Part shown: positions 26,202 to 33,484 of the stretch, in pieces
How the letters are laid out: the number at the start of each line of letters is the position of its first letter
Numbering within the stretch: the first letter of the stretch is position 1
Origin: Acidovorax sp.
Lineage (GTDB): Bacteria; Pseudomonadota; Gammaproteobacteria; Burkholderiales; Burkholderiaceae_C
DNA length: 38,488 nt
Direction: 5' to 3'
Assembly: GCA_004210805.1 (NCBI GenBank)
Contig: SDXZ01000021.1
Location: 1 to 38,488, forward strand
Program-made: the position numbers and the translations under genes
The notes under the pieces: model-generated
Databases searched by the model: none
The model's input: only the letters and a program-made list of their open reading frames with translations
What the model was told of the DNA's origin: nothing

Positions 26202-26963
26202 CTACAGCAGCGGCATGACGCGCGGCGGCGTGTTGTAGTACTCGGCAATGCGCGCCAGCGCGCGCGGGTTGAGCAGGCGCAGCCGCCCGTCTTTGAGCTC
26301 ATGCAGGCCCAGCAGCGCAAGTCGCCGCAGCGTCTTGTTGGTGTGCACCAGCGACAGCCCGAGCGCATCGGCAATGTGCTGCTGCGTGGGCGGAAACGGC
26401 ACGCTGCCGTCCTCGGCCAGGCCGATGCGATCGAGGCGCCGGTACAGGTGCATGAGAAGCATGGCCACGCGCTCGGTGGCGTTGCGCCGGCCGGTGGTCA
26501 GCAGGTTGTCGTCGACGTGGCTTTCTTCGTGCGCGGCCAGCCACGTGATGTCATAGCCCAGCCGTGGATGCTCGCGAAACACCGCCCACAGGCTATCGCT
26601 CTGGAAAATGCACAGGTAGCAATCCGCCAGCGCCTCGACGCCGTGCGTCGACACCTCGCCAAACTCCTGCTGCAGCCCCACCAAGTCGCCGGGCAGCAGA
26701 AAGTTCAGGATCTGCCGGCGCCCGTCGCTCAGCGTTTTGTAGCGGAACGCCCAGCCCGAGAACAACGTGAAGAGGCGGACGTTGGTCTGGCCCTCGTGCA
26801 CCAGCGTCTCACCCGCGGCCACCGACAGGGTGTCGGTGCGAAAACTTTCGATGAAGTCCAGCACCTCGGGCTTGAGCGCCGTGAAGGCCCCTGTGCGCCG
26901 CAGGCTGCAGTTTTGGCATGACGGCGGGCAGTCGACGGCGGCAGGCGAGACGGGGGAACTCAT
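26202..26963 (-). CDS. Crp/Fnr-family regulator with an N-terminal cysteine cluster
   Basis: A 253-residue regulator: a cyclic-nucleotide-binding-type beta-roll (AAGETLVHEGQT, FTLFSGWAFRYK, LLPGDLVGLQQEF), a long dimer helix, and a C-terminal winged helix (PPTQQHIADALGLSLVHTNK, LRRLALLGL). Near the N-terminus are C12, C16 and C19 (DCPPSCQNC), and C115 and C118 follow in LADCYLC. Three N-terminal cysteines plus one central one is the ligand set of FNR-type iron-sulfur sensors, so oxygen or redox sensing is plausible but unproven. The residues for cAMP binding are not evident. It is divergent from a BLUF photosensor gene, with 147 bp between the two starts. Confidence 0.9.
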   Translation of the reverse strand: MSSPVSPAAVDCPPSCQNCSLRRTGAFTALKPEVLDFIESFRTDTLSVAAGETLVHEGQTNVRLFTLFSGWAFRYKTLSDGRRQILNFLLPGDLVGLQQEFGEVSTHGVEALADCYLCIFQSDSLWAVFREHPRLGYDITWLAAHEESHVDDNLLTTGRRNATERVAMLLMHLYRRLDRIGLAEDGSVPFPPTQQHIADALGLSLVHTNKTLRRLALLGLHELKDGRLRLLNPRALARIAEYYNTPPRVMPLL

Positions 26964-27070
26964 GGTGCTGTGATTTTAGGGAAAGCAAGGCTCTTTCACC
27001 TGTAGTTTGCGCGCCAAACAGGCCCTCATCTCCCTCGGTGTCGCAGGTCGCCCACGTATGTCTTTTGACA

Positions 27071-27099
27071 TTGCGCCGACTTCGGGCTTTCCCTATATT
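27071..27099 (+). promoter_or_regulatory. Possible sigma-70-type promoter for the BLUF gene
   Basis: TTGCGC (27071-27076), 17-bp spacer, TATATT (27094-27099). Transcription would start about five bases before the ATG at 27111, leaving almost no leader, which agrees with the lack of a ribosome site. Confidence 0.35.
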
Positions 27100-27110
27100 G
27101 GGCTCAGCCT

Positions 27111-27509
27111 ATGAAACTCATCCCCGCCTTGTACGAGGTTCTCTACGTCAGCCAGCTTGCGCCCGGCCACCCGGTGAGCGTGGTCGCCGAAATCGCTGCC
27201 ACGGCCCGCCTGGCCAATGCCCAGGCCAACATCACAGGGCTGCTGATCTTTGACGGGCAGCGTTTTTGCCAGCAGCTGGAAGGGCCCAAAAAAGCCGTGC
27301 TCAAGCTCATCGAACGCATCCGCACCGACCCGCGGCATGTGAACGTGGAGGTGGTGCACCACGGCGCGGTGGCCGGCCGGCGTTTTCAGAACTTCAGCCT
27401 GGCCTTCAGCACGGTCGAAGACGTGGACGCCCTAGCCCGCATGGAGTCGCTGGACGGCGACGCCGCGCTGGCCGCGTTTCGCGCGGTGTGCGGCGAGCTC
27501 GAATATTGA
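27111..27509 (+). CDS. Stand-alone BLUF-domain blue-light sensor
   Basis: A 132-residue single-domain protein of the BLUF (blue light using FAD) family. The flavin-site residues are visible: Y12 in VLYVSQL, N40 in ANITGLLIFDG, and Q54 in FCQQLEG. These form the Tyr-Gln-Asn network that switches hydrogen bonds on illumination. The segment that in many BLUF proteins holds a conserved Trp/Met pair reads FSLAFS here, so those residues are replaced. There is no effector domain, so the protein must signal by contact with a partner. It is divergent from the Crp/Fnr regulator, an obvious candidate in the locus, though nothing in the sequence proves the link. It is convergent with the FabF-type gene. 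Confidence 0.93.
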   Translation: MKLIPALYEVLYVSQLAPGHPVSVVAEIAATARLANAQANITGLLIFDGQRFCQQLEGPKKAVLKLIERIRTDPRHVNVEVVHHGAVAGRRFQNFSLAFSTVEDVDALARMESLDGDAALAAFRAVCGELEY

Positions 27510-27561
27510 ATTTGGAGCCTGCACGGCCCGAACCGGGGGCTCAGGCGACGACGCCTGAGCA

Positions 27562-28842
27562 TCACGCCCCGTCCGGCTTCCAACGCCTCAGCACCAGGGT
27601 GGCATTCACCCCACCAAAACCAAAACCGTTGACCATGGCATGCGTGAGCGCCATGCGCCGCGGCGCGAGCGCTACCAAGTCAAGGCCCTGGGCCTGCTCA
27701 TCCGGCGTATGCAAGTTCAGCGTGCCGGGCACGACCTGATCGCGCAGCGCCAACACCGAGAAGATCGCCGCCACCGCGCCCGCCGCGCCCAACAGGTGGC
27801 CGGTGGCTGACTTGGTGGAGCTGATGGCCACACCGCTGCCCTCGCCAAACACCCGGCGAATCGCGGCAAGCTCGCCCCGGTCGCCAACCATGGTGGAGGT
27901 GGCGTGCGCATTGAGGTACTGCACCTCGCCCGCTTGCAACCCCGCCTGCGCCAGGGCGGCAGCGATGCTGCGGGCCGCACCGTCGCCGTCCTCGGGACCG
28001 GACGTGATGTGGTACGCGTCGGCCGACGTGCCGTAGCCCACCATCTCGGCCAATGGCTCAGCGCCGCGCGCCAGTGCGTGCTCTAACGCCTCAATCACGA
28101 GCATGCCCGCGCCCTCGCCCATCACAAAACCATCGCGCTCGGCATCAAACGGCCGTGAGGCCTGCGCGGGCGCATCGTTGAACGCGGTGGACAGTGCCTT
28201 GGCAGCCGCAAATCCACCCAGGCTCACGCGGTCGATGGCGGCTTCGCTGCCGCCGCACACCGCGATGTCGGCCTCGCCGCAGCGGATCATGCGGGCGGCA
28301 TCGCCCAGCGCCTGCACGCTCGCGGCGCAGGCCGTCACGGGCGCGCCCAGCGGGCCCTTGAGCCCATGGCGGATCGACACATGCCCAGCCGCTAGGTTGA
28401 CCAGAAACGACGGCACGGTGAACGGCGACAGGCGCTGCGGCCCGCGCGTGTCGGTGGTGCGCACGGCCTCGGCAATGGCCCCGAACCCGCCGATGCCCGA
28501 GGCAATGACGGTGGCCGTGCGCGCAAGGGCCGCCTCGTCGGCACCCGCGGGCCAGCCGGCCTGCGCGAGCGCCTGCTGCGCTGCGCCGAGGGCAAAGGGG
28601 ATGAAGCGGTCCATCTTGCGCTGGTCTTTGGTGGAGACGACGGCGTCCACATCCCAGCCGCCCTCGGGGTCCTCGGCCAGGGGCAGCACGCGGCCGCCGA
28701 TCTTGGCGGCGATGCCTTCGGTCACGACCTCGGGCAGGCGCGTGATGCCCGAGCGCCCAGCCAGAAGGCGCTGCCAGGCGAGCTCTACCTGGCAACCCAG
28801 CGGAGAGACCAGGCCCATGCCGGTGATGACGACGCGGCGCAT
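27562..28842 (-). CDS. fabF: Beta-ketoacyl-ACP synthase II (FabF type)
   Basis: Condensing enzyme of fatty acid elongation, 426 residues. The Cys-His-His triad is intact: C172 in TACAASVQA, H313 in NAHATST and H349 in SATGHLLGAAGA. PFDAERDGFVMGEGAG and the closing NGFGFGGVNATLVL are also typical. No acpP or fabG lies beside it, so this is probably a second, specialised FabF rather than the core gene of the fab operon. Its start overlaps the stop of a 21-codon open frame (TGATG), which suggests translational coupling. It is divergent from a TetR gene across a palindromic operator, so I infer TetR control. Confidence 0.95.
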   Translation of the reverse strand: MRRVVITGMGLVSPLGCQVELAWQRLLAGRSGITRLPEVVTEGIAAKIGGRVLPLAEDPEGGWDVDAVVSTKDQRKMDRFIPFALGAAQQALAQAGWPAGADEAALARTATVIASGIGGFGAIAEAVRTTDTRGPQRLSPFTVPSFLVNLAAGHVSIRHGLKGPLGAPVTACAASVQALGDAARMIRCGEADIAVCGGSEAAIDRVSLGGFAAAKALSTAFNDAPAQASRPFDAERDGFVMGEGAGMLVIEALEHALARGAEPLAEMVGYGTSADAYHITSGPEDGDGAARSIAAALAQAGLQAGEVQYLNAHATSTMVGDRGELAAIRRVFGEGSGVAISSTKSATGHLLGAAGAVAAIFSVLALRDQVVPGTLNLHTPDEQAQGLDLVALAPRRMALTHAMVNGFGFGGVNATLVLRRWKPDGA

Positions 28843-28907
28843 CAGCGGGCCGCTCCTGTCACAGGGGTTGCCGCCACGGCGCGGTCGGAAAGGAAGGTGT
28901 TGTTCAT
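28842..28907 (-). CDS. Possible 21-residue leader peptide coupled to fabF
   Basis: ATG at 28907 opens a short frame, MNNTFLSDRAVAATPVTGAA then R, whose TGA overlaps the fabF ATG by one base (TGATG). It could be a leader peptide, the relic of a lost upstream gene, or chance. The ribosome site is weak. Confidence 0.35.
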   Translation of the reverse strand: MNNTFLSDRAVAATPVTGAAR

Positions 28908-29027
28908 GAAAACATCTCGCTGGTTGTCGCCCTGCCCGTGGGGTTGCGCGGGTGCCACGGGGGCATCGCGGTGGTCACAGGTCGCAGTGCTGCGCAGCGC
29001 GCCGCGCTACCTTGCCCCGGGGCTCAG

Positions 29028-29055
29028 GCTTATGATTAAGGTCGTCATCATAAGC
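29028..29055. promoter_or_regulatory. TetR-type operator palindrome
   Basis: GCTTATGAT and ATCATAAGC are perfect 9-bp arms around a 10-base spacer, 45 bp ahead of the tetR ATG and about 120 bp ahead of the leader frame of fabF. The AT-rich arms stand out in this genome. A related half-site (AATCATTAAG) lies at 29083-29092. Confidence 0.72.
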
Positions 29056-29100
29056 ACAAAGCCATTTTTTGCGTACGACCGCAATCATTAAGAGGTTTCC

Positions 29101-29706
29101 ATGAAGGTGTCCAAAGCCCAGGCCGCAGAAAACCGCGAAGGCATCCTCGACGCCGCGGCGCGGCTCTACCGCGAGCGGGGATTGACGGGGGTGGGCGTGG
29201 CCGACATTACGCGCGATGCCGGGCTGACCCATGGCGGGCTGTACCGGCATTTCCAGTCGAAGGACGCGCTGGTGCGCGAAGCCTGCGCCCGCGCGTTTGA
29301 CTGGTCGATTGCGCCGCTGGACGGGCACACCCCCAATGCCAATGTGGAGGACCGCATCCGCAGCTACCTGTCGCCCCAGCACCGCGATGCGCCCGGCAGC
29401 GGCTGCCCGGCGGCTGCGCTCGCGGTGGACGCGGCGCGCGCGGGGGCGGAGTTGTCAGGGGTGTTTGCCGACGGCATCGAGCGCAACATCCAGCGGTTTG
29501 CGCAGCTGCTGGCCGAGAGCGCACCGGCCAGCGCTGAAGCCGCCCCGGCGGCCCATCGCGCTCGTGCCATGGAGGTGCTGGCCACCATGGTCGGCGGCCT
29601 GGTGCTGGCGCGAGCTACCGCGGCGGCCCGGCCAGAGTTGTCGCAGGAGATATTGACCACCTTGCAGGACCAGTTGGTGCGCTTGGTGGAGTCGCCGCTG
29701 GGCTGA
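29101..29706 (+). CDS. TetR/AcrR-family transcriptional regulator
   Basis: A 201-residue repressor-type regulator. The N-terminal helix-turn-helix is clear: NREGILDAAARLYRERG, VGVADITRDAGLTHGGLYRH, FQSKDALV. The C-terminal ligand domain (GSGCPAAALAVDAARAG, then helices to the end) resembles that of the subgroup that senses electrophiles or quaternary amines, but the ligand cannot be named. A ribosome site AGAGG lies just before the ATG. Divergent from the FabF-type gene, with a 28-bp palindrome between them. Confidence 0.94.
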   Translation: MKVSKAQAAENREGILDAAARLYRERGLTGVGVADITRDAGLTHGGLYRHFQSKDALVREACARAFDWSIAPLDGHTPNANVEDRIRSYLSPQHRDAPGSGCPAAALAVDAARAGAELSGVFADGIERNIQRFAQLLAESAPASAEAAPAAHRARAMEVLATMVGGLVLARATAAARPELSQEILTTLQDQLVRLVESPLG

Positions 29707-29749
29707 GTGGGCTTTCGCCTGCGCCGGCGGATCGGCCGGGGGCAATATC

Positions 29750-29806
29750 GCTATCAAAAAAATAGCTTCTAGCGCTTGCTGGACAAGCGACAGAAGCCAT
29801 TTTGAC
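29750..29806 (+). repeat. Double-hairpin dispersed repeat, copy R4
   Basis: GCTATCAAAAAAATAGC (29750-29766) is identical to the first stem of the copy inside anmK. AGCGCTTGCTGGACAAGCG and AGAAGCCATTTTGAC follow. It lies between tetR and the convergent DUF2917 gene. Confidence 0.88.
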
Positions 29807-29894
29807 TAATAATCTGCCGGCGATCAAAGCCTGCCATCAGGCTTCGGGTGCAGCGGCCTCCCGCCGATTGGCGAGGACCGCCACACAGGGCCTA

Positions 29895-30299
29895 TCAAGC
29901 GCAGCAGGCGTCGGCCGCCACGCGCTGGTCGGTGCCAGCAGCGCTGCCAAACGCGGCGCGGCGCCACCAGGGTGCGGGGCTGCCCTCGGTGGCTGCCGAG
30001 GCCGCCACGGCGCTCAGGCGGTACTGCAGGCGCTGGCCGCCCAGGGGCTCTATCACCGCGTGCTGGCCGGCGGCAATGCGCAGGGTCTGGCCGGCGTGCA
30101 GAAACACATCGCCGGCTTCGGCGCCGCTGCCGTGGGGGCCATCATCCAGCGTGACCCAGGCGTGGCCTTCGGCAACGCGCAGCGCGGTGGTTGCGCGGGG
30201 CGTGAGGCTCACGGCCTTGCCCGGCAGCACAGTGGTGGCAGATGGGCCGGTAGCCGAAGCAGCGGCGGATGCGAACTTGAAAATTTGGCTGATGGTCAT
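29895..30299 (-). CDS. DUF2917 family protein, copy 1
   Basis: A 134-residue protein with one DUF2917 domain: GKAVSLTPRATTALRVAEGH, AWVTLDDGP, DVFLHAGQTLRIAAGQHAVIE. The pattern is cupin-like beta strands with a conserved W(V)T turn; function unknown. The C-terminal 35 residues are Ala-rich with a few cysteines (ADACCA at the end) and little structure. GGAG lies before the ATG at 30299. A promoter sharing a 12-base block with that of copy 2 lies upstream. Copy 2 follows 120 bp upstream on the same strand, so the pair is probably an old tandem duplication. Confidence 0.85.
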   Translation of the reverse strand: MTISQIFKFASAAASATGPSATTVLPGKAVSLTPRATTALRVAEGHAWVTLDDGPHGSGAEAGDVFLHAGQTLRIAAGQHAVIEPLGGQRLQYRLSAVAASAATEGSPAPWWRRAAFGSAAGTDQRVAADACCA

Positions 30300-30331
30300 G
30301 GCGTTCTCCGGGTTTTCCCTTGGTGGACTCT

Positions 30332-30367
30332 ATGGTGCTGCGTGCTATGCAAATCGTCCAATGAAAA
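30332..30367 (-). promoter_or_regulatory. Promoter of DUF2917 copy 1
   Basis: On the minus strand: TTTTCATTGGAC (30367-30356) with TTGGAC as -35, an 18-bp spacer, then CACCAT as -10. The same block and spacing precede copy 2, while the spacer sequences differ. Confidence 0.5.
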
Positions 30368-30420
30368 GCAGTGCAGCCATTGATGCTCTTCTTGCATGTC
30401 GCCCTCAGGCTGGCCTGCGC

Positions 30421-30813
30421 TCACGCGGCGCTGCTATCCGAAAGAGAGCAAAACGGGTGGCGCCCCACACCAGGCGGCCGCTCCTCCCAGCAGAAGGCGG
30501 CGCCCTGCGCTGGCGCGCCGCCGGGCAGGCTCCAGGCTTCCATCACCAGGTGCTGGCCGGCAGCAACGCTGAGCCGGTCGCCAGCTTGCAGCACCTGGTC
30601 GGCATCGCGGCTGGGCGCACCGGCCAACGGGGTGCCGCTGACCGTGACCCAGACGCGGCCTTGCGCAATCTCCAGCACGCTGTGCTGGCGCGGGTGCAGC
30701 GACAGCGCGCGGCCTGGGGTCAGTTTCCAGCAACCGGCCGCAGGGCGGCCAGCCACGGCAGCGTGAACGGCGTGGGCGGATTGTTGCGATTCCAGAACGT
30801 TGCGGGCGGTCAT
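30421..30813 (-). CDS. DUF2917 family protein, copy 2
   Basis: A 130-residue paralogue of the protein at 29895-30299: WKLTPGRALSLHPRQHSVLE, GRVWVTVSGTP, DQVLQAGDRLSVAAGQHLVME. It has an N-terminal extension (MTARNVLESQQSAHAVHAAV) that copy 1 lacks. AAGGAG precedes the ATG at 30813. Divergent from the LysR gene; the 139-bp gap contains a promoter for this gene and a LysR-type dyad. DUF2917 genes next to LysR regulators suggest control by that regulator, which is inference. Confidence 0.85.
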   Translation of the reverse strand: MTARNVLESQQSAHAVHAAVAGRPAAGCWKLTPGRALSLHPRQHSVLEIAQGRVWVTVSGTPLAGAPSRDADQVLQAGDRLSVAAGQHLVMEAWSLPGGAPAQGAAFCWEERPPGVGRHPFCSLSDSSAA

Positions 30814-30857
30814 GACGGGCTCCTTGGGGTGTGCGAACAGGGTGTTGCAGAGCCTGA

Positions 30858-30893
30858 ATAGTGATCCGAGTGCCCTACACAGTCCAATGAAAA
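30858..30893 (-). promoter_or_regulatory. Promoter of DUF2917 copy 2
   Basis: On the minus strand: TTTTCATTGGAC (30893-30882), 18-bp spacer, CACTAT as -10. The predicted start of transcription lies about 40 bases before the ATG at 30813. Confidence 0.5.
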
Positions 30894-30904
30894 CGCGGTA
30901 CGCT

Positions 30905-30927
30905 ATTCATTCCGTCAACGCATGAAT
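30905..30927. promoter_or_regulatory. LysR-type T-N11-A box
   Basis: ATTCAT (30905-30910), 11 bases, ATGAAT (30922-30927): a perfect dyad with the T-N11-A core of LysR sites. It lies beside the LysR gene and about 12 bp from the -35 region of the divergent DUF2917 promoter. It overlaps the ATGs at 30922 and 30926, which argues for a later start. Confidence 0.55.
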
Positions 30928-30952
30928 GCGGACCTCCTCCGCCCACCCTGGC

Positions 30953-31948
30953 ATGGCCTCAGCCGAATACTCCCCCGCCGTTCTTCGCACCCGCGCCGTT
31001 GCCACCGGCCACTGGCGCGCTTTTCTCGCCGTGGCGCGGCACCTGAACTTCCGCGCCGCCGCCGACGAGCTGGCGCTCACCCAATCGGCTGTGAGCCGGC
31101 AGATCCAGGCGCTGGAAGAAGAGGTGGGCGTGGCGCTGTTCCTGCGCCACACGCGCGCGGTGGAGCTCACCAGCGCTGGCGCTCAGCTGCAGCGCGCCGT
31201 GGGCCCCGCGCTGGAGCGCATGGACGCGGCCGTGCGCCTGGTGCGCCAGACGGCCGGGCGCCGCAGCGTGGCGATCAGCACCTGGGCCAGCTTTGCGTCG
31301 ATGTGGCTGATCCCGCGCATGGAGGAGTTCCAGCGCGACAACCCGGGCATCGACATCCGGATTGATGCGAGCGATGTGCAGATCGACCTGGAGACTTCGG
31401 ACGTGGACCTGGCCCTGCGCTACGCCATGCCCGGCGGCGCCACCCAGGGCGGGGTGCGCCTGTTCGGCGAGCAGCTGGCGGTGGTCGCCAGCCCCTGGCT
31501 GCTGAAAAGCGGCAAGCCTCTGCGCACACCGGCTGACGTGGCGCAGTTCACCCTCATTGAGGCGGGCGACGCCCACCGCACGCACTACCTGGAGTACCTG
31601 AGCTGGCGCCGCTGGTTCGACGCCCGCGACCTGGCCAAGTTGCAGCCTGAGCGCTGGCTGTATTTCAACTACGCACACCAGATCGTGCAGGCCGCGCTGG
31701 CCGGCCAGGGCCTGGCGCTGGCGCGCATGCCGCTGATTGCGGATGCGCTGGCGTCGGGCGACCTGGTCGAGGTGCTGCCGGGCCACCGCATTGATTCGCC
31801 ATTGACCTACTGGCTCGTGGTGGGGCCGCGCAGCGCCCAGCGGCCGGAGATCAAGGCGTTTTGCGCCTGGCTGCAGCTGCAGGCCCAGGCCACGCGCGAG
31901 GCCATCGGGGATGTGCCGGATCCGGATCTGAATGACAACCTGGATTGA
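30953..31948 (+). CDS. LysR-family transcriptional regulator (GcvA-like)
   Basis: A 331-residue regulator with the LysR helix-turn-helix (HWRAFLAVARHLNFRAAADE, LALTQSAVSRQIQALEEEVG, LFLRHTRAVELTSAGAQL) and a periplasmic-binding-type effector domain (SVAISTWASFASMWLIPRM, FQRDNPGIDIRI, DVDLALRYAMPG), the pattern of the GcvA group. I chose ATG 30953 because a T-N11-A box covers the ATGs at 30922 and 30926; the longer form (340 residues from 30926) is possible. It is divergent from DUF2917 copy 2 and convergent with tyrS, with a strong terminator directly after its stop. Confidence 0.93.
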   Translation: MASAEYSPAVLRTRAVATGHWRAFLAVARHLNFRAAADELALTQSAVSRQIQALEEEVGVALFLRHTRAVELTSAGAQLQRAVGPALERMDAAVRLVRQTAGRRSVAISTWASFASMWLIPRMEEFQRDNPGIDIRIDASDVQIDLETSDVDLALRYAMPGGATQGGVRLFGEQLAVVASPWLLKSGKPLRTPADVAQFTLIEAGDAHRTHYLEYLSWRRWFDARDLAKLQPERWLYFNYAHQIVQAALAGQGLALARMPLIADALASGDLVEVLPGHRIDSPLTYWLVVGPRSAQRPEIKAFCAWLQLQAQATREAIGDVPDPDLNDNLD

Positions 31949-31956
31949 CAACAAAA

Positions 31957-31985
31957 AAGCGCTGACCCAGCCCGGCTCAGCGCTT
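31957..31985. terminator. Bidirectional intrinsic terminator between lysR and tyrS
   Basis: AAGCGCTGA and TCAGCGCTT are perfect 9-bp arms around an 11-base loop, with an A-run before and T-rich sequence after the hairpin. It lies directly after the lysR stop. A double-hairpin repeat adjoins it at 31986. Confidence 0.8.
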
Positions 31986-32039
31986 CTATTTTGATAGCTA
32001 CTAACGCTTATATATCAAGCGCTAGGGGCCAGTTTGACC
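31986..32039 (+). repeat. Double-hairpin dispersed repeat, copy R5
   Basis: CTATTTTGATAG, then AACGCTTATATATCAAGCGC and TAGGGGCCAGTTTGACCT. It abuts the lysR/tyrS terminator and ends seven bases before the tyrS stop codon. Confidence 0.88.
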
Positions 32040-32045
32040 TAAAAC

Positions 32046-33278
32046 TCAGGCCAAAGTCACTCGTGCAAACTTGCGCTTGCCCACCTGCAGCACGTAGGTC
32101 CCGGCATCGAGCTTGAGCCCCTTGTCGCTGACCACGCTGCCATCCACGCGCACGCCGCCGCCGTCGATCAGCCGGTTGGCCTCGCTGCCGGATGGCGCCA
32201 GGTTGGCCTGCTTGAGCAGCACGCCAATGCCTAACGGCGCGCCCGACAGGGCCAGCTCCGGAATCTCGTCCGGCACGCCGCCCTTGCTGCGGTTGATGAA
32301 ATCCTGCTCGGCTGCATCCGCCGCCGCCGCGTTGTGAAAGCGCGTGGTGATCTCCTTGGCGAGCATCACCTTGGCGTCCTTGGGATTGCGCCCGCCGGCA
32401 ATTTCGGCCTTCAACGCGGCGATGTCGGCCAGGCTCTTGAACGACAGCAGCGTGTACCAGTCCCACATCAGCGTGTCGCTGATCGACAGCACCTTGGCGA
32501 ACATGGTGTTCGCTTCTTCGGTGATGCCGATGTAGTTGTTCTTGGACTTGGACATCTTGTCCGTGCCATCGAGCCCCACCAGCAGGGGCATGGTGAGCAC
32601 ACACTGCGGTTCCTGGCCATATTCTTGCTGGAGGTGACGGCCCATGAGCAGGTTGAACTTCTGGTCCGTGCCACCCAGCTCCAGGTCGCTCTTCAAGGCC
32701 ACCGAGTCGTAGCCCTGCATCAGCGGGTACAAAAACTCGTGCACCGAGATCGACTGGCCAGTGGTGAAGCGCTTGTGGAAATCGTCGCGCTCCATCATCC
32801 GGGCCACGGTGTACTTGGCGGCCAGCTGGATCATGCCGCTCGCACCCAGGGGCTCGCTCCATTCGCTGTTGTAGCGAATCTCGGTGCGGGCCGGGTCCAG
32901 CACCAGGCTGGCCTGGCGGTAATAGGTCTCGGCGTTGGCCTTGATCTGCTCCTTGGTGAGCGGCGGGCGCGTGCTGTTGCGGCCGGAGGGGTCGCCGATC
33001 AGGCTGGTGAAGTCGCCAATCAGGAAGATCACCTGATGGCCCAGATCTTGCAATTGCCGCATCTTGTTCAGCACCACGGTGTGGCCGATGTGGATGTCGG
33101 GCGCGGTGGGGTCCAGACCCAGCTTGACGCGCAGGGGCTGGCCCGAGGCTTCGGAGCGCACCAGCTTCTTGACCCATTCGTCCTGCGGCAGCAGTTCTTC
33201 GACACCACGCAGCGAGATTTCGAGCGCGCTCCTTACACCATCGGAGACCTCGGTTGTTGTAACAGCAGATTGATTCAT
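32046..33278 (-). CDS. tyrS: Tyrosine--tRNA ligase
   Basis: Charges tRNA-Tyr with tyrosine. The 410-residue class I synthetase has HIGH at 63-66, KMSKS at 241-245, the tyrosine-pocket segments LGLDPTAPD and GTDQKFN, and a C-terminal S4 RNA-binding domain (about 345-408, [20 protein letters not shown]). The all-in-one HIGH and KMSKS forms put it in the TyrS2/TyrZ-like group common in betaproteobacteria, rather than E. coli TyrS1 (HIGH variant, KFGKT). It is divergent from the M23 peptidase gene, and its tail faces the LysR gene. Confidence 0.98.
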   Translation of the reverse strand: MNQSAVTTTEVSDGVRSALEISLRGVEELLPQDEWVKKLVRSEASGQPLRVKLGLDPTAPDIHIGHTVVLNKMRQLQDLGHQVIFLIGDFTSLIGDPSGRNSTRPPLTKEQIKANAETYYRQASLVLDPARTEIRYNSEWSEPLGASGMIQLAAKYTVARMMERDDFHKRFTTGQSISVHEFLYPLMQGYDSVALKSDLELGGTDQKFNLLMGRHLQQEYGQEPQCVLTMPLLVGLDGTDKMSKSKNNYIGITEEANTMFAKVLSISDTLMWDWYTLLSFKSLADIAALKAEIAGGRNPKDAKVMLAKEITTRFHNAAAADAAEQDFINRSKGGVPDEIPELALSGAPLGIGVLLKQANLAPSGSEANRLIDGGGVRVDGSVVSDKGLKLDAGTYVLQVGKRKFARVTLA

Positions 33279-33484
33279 AAGGGTTTTTTGGGATGTCTAT
33301 ACAGCATGCGCCGCTATACTCCAGCCCACATTGCTAAAGGCGGATTCTAGTGGGACCGCTGTTTCGACCTGTTTTTCACCACGCTGTCGACGGGCCACGC
33401 CCCGACAGTTTGTGCTCCTGGCCTCGCCCCGCATACGCACCGGGGGAGTTCCACGGAACCACGTTCAACCCTGGGGATAGACCT

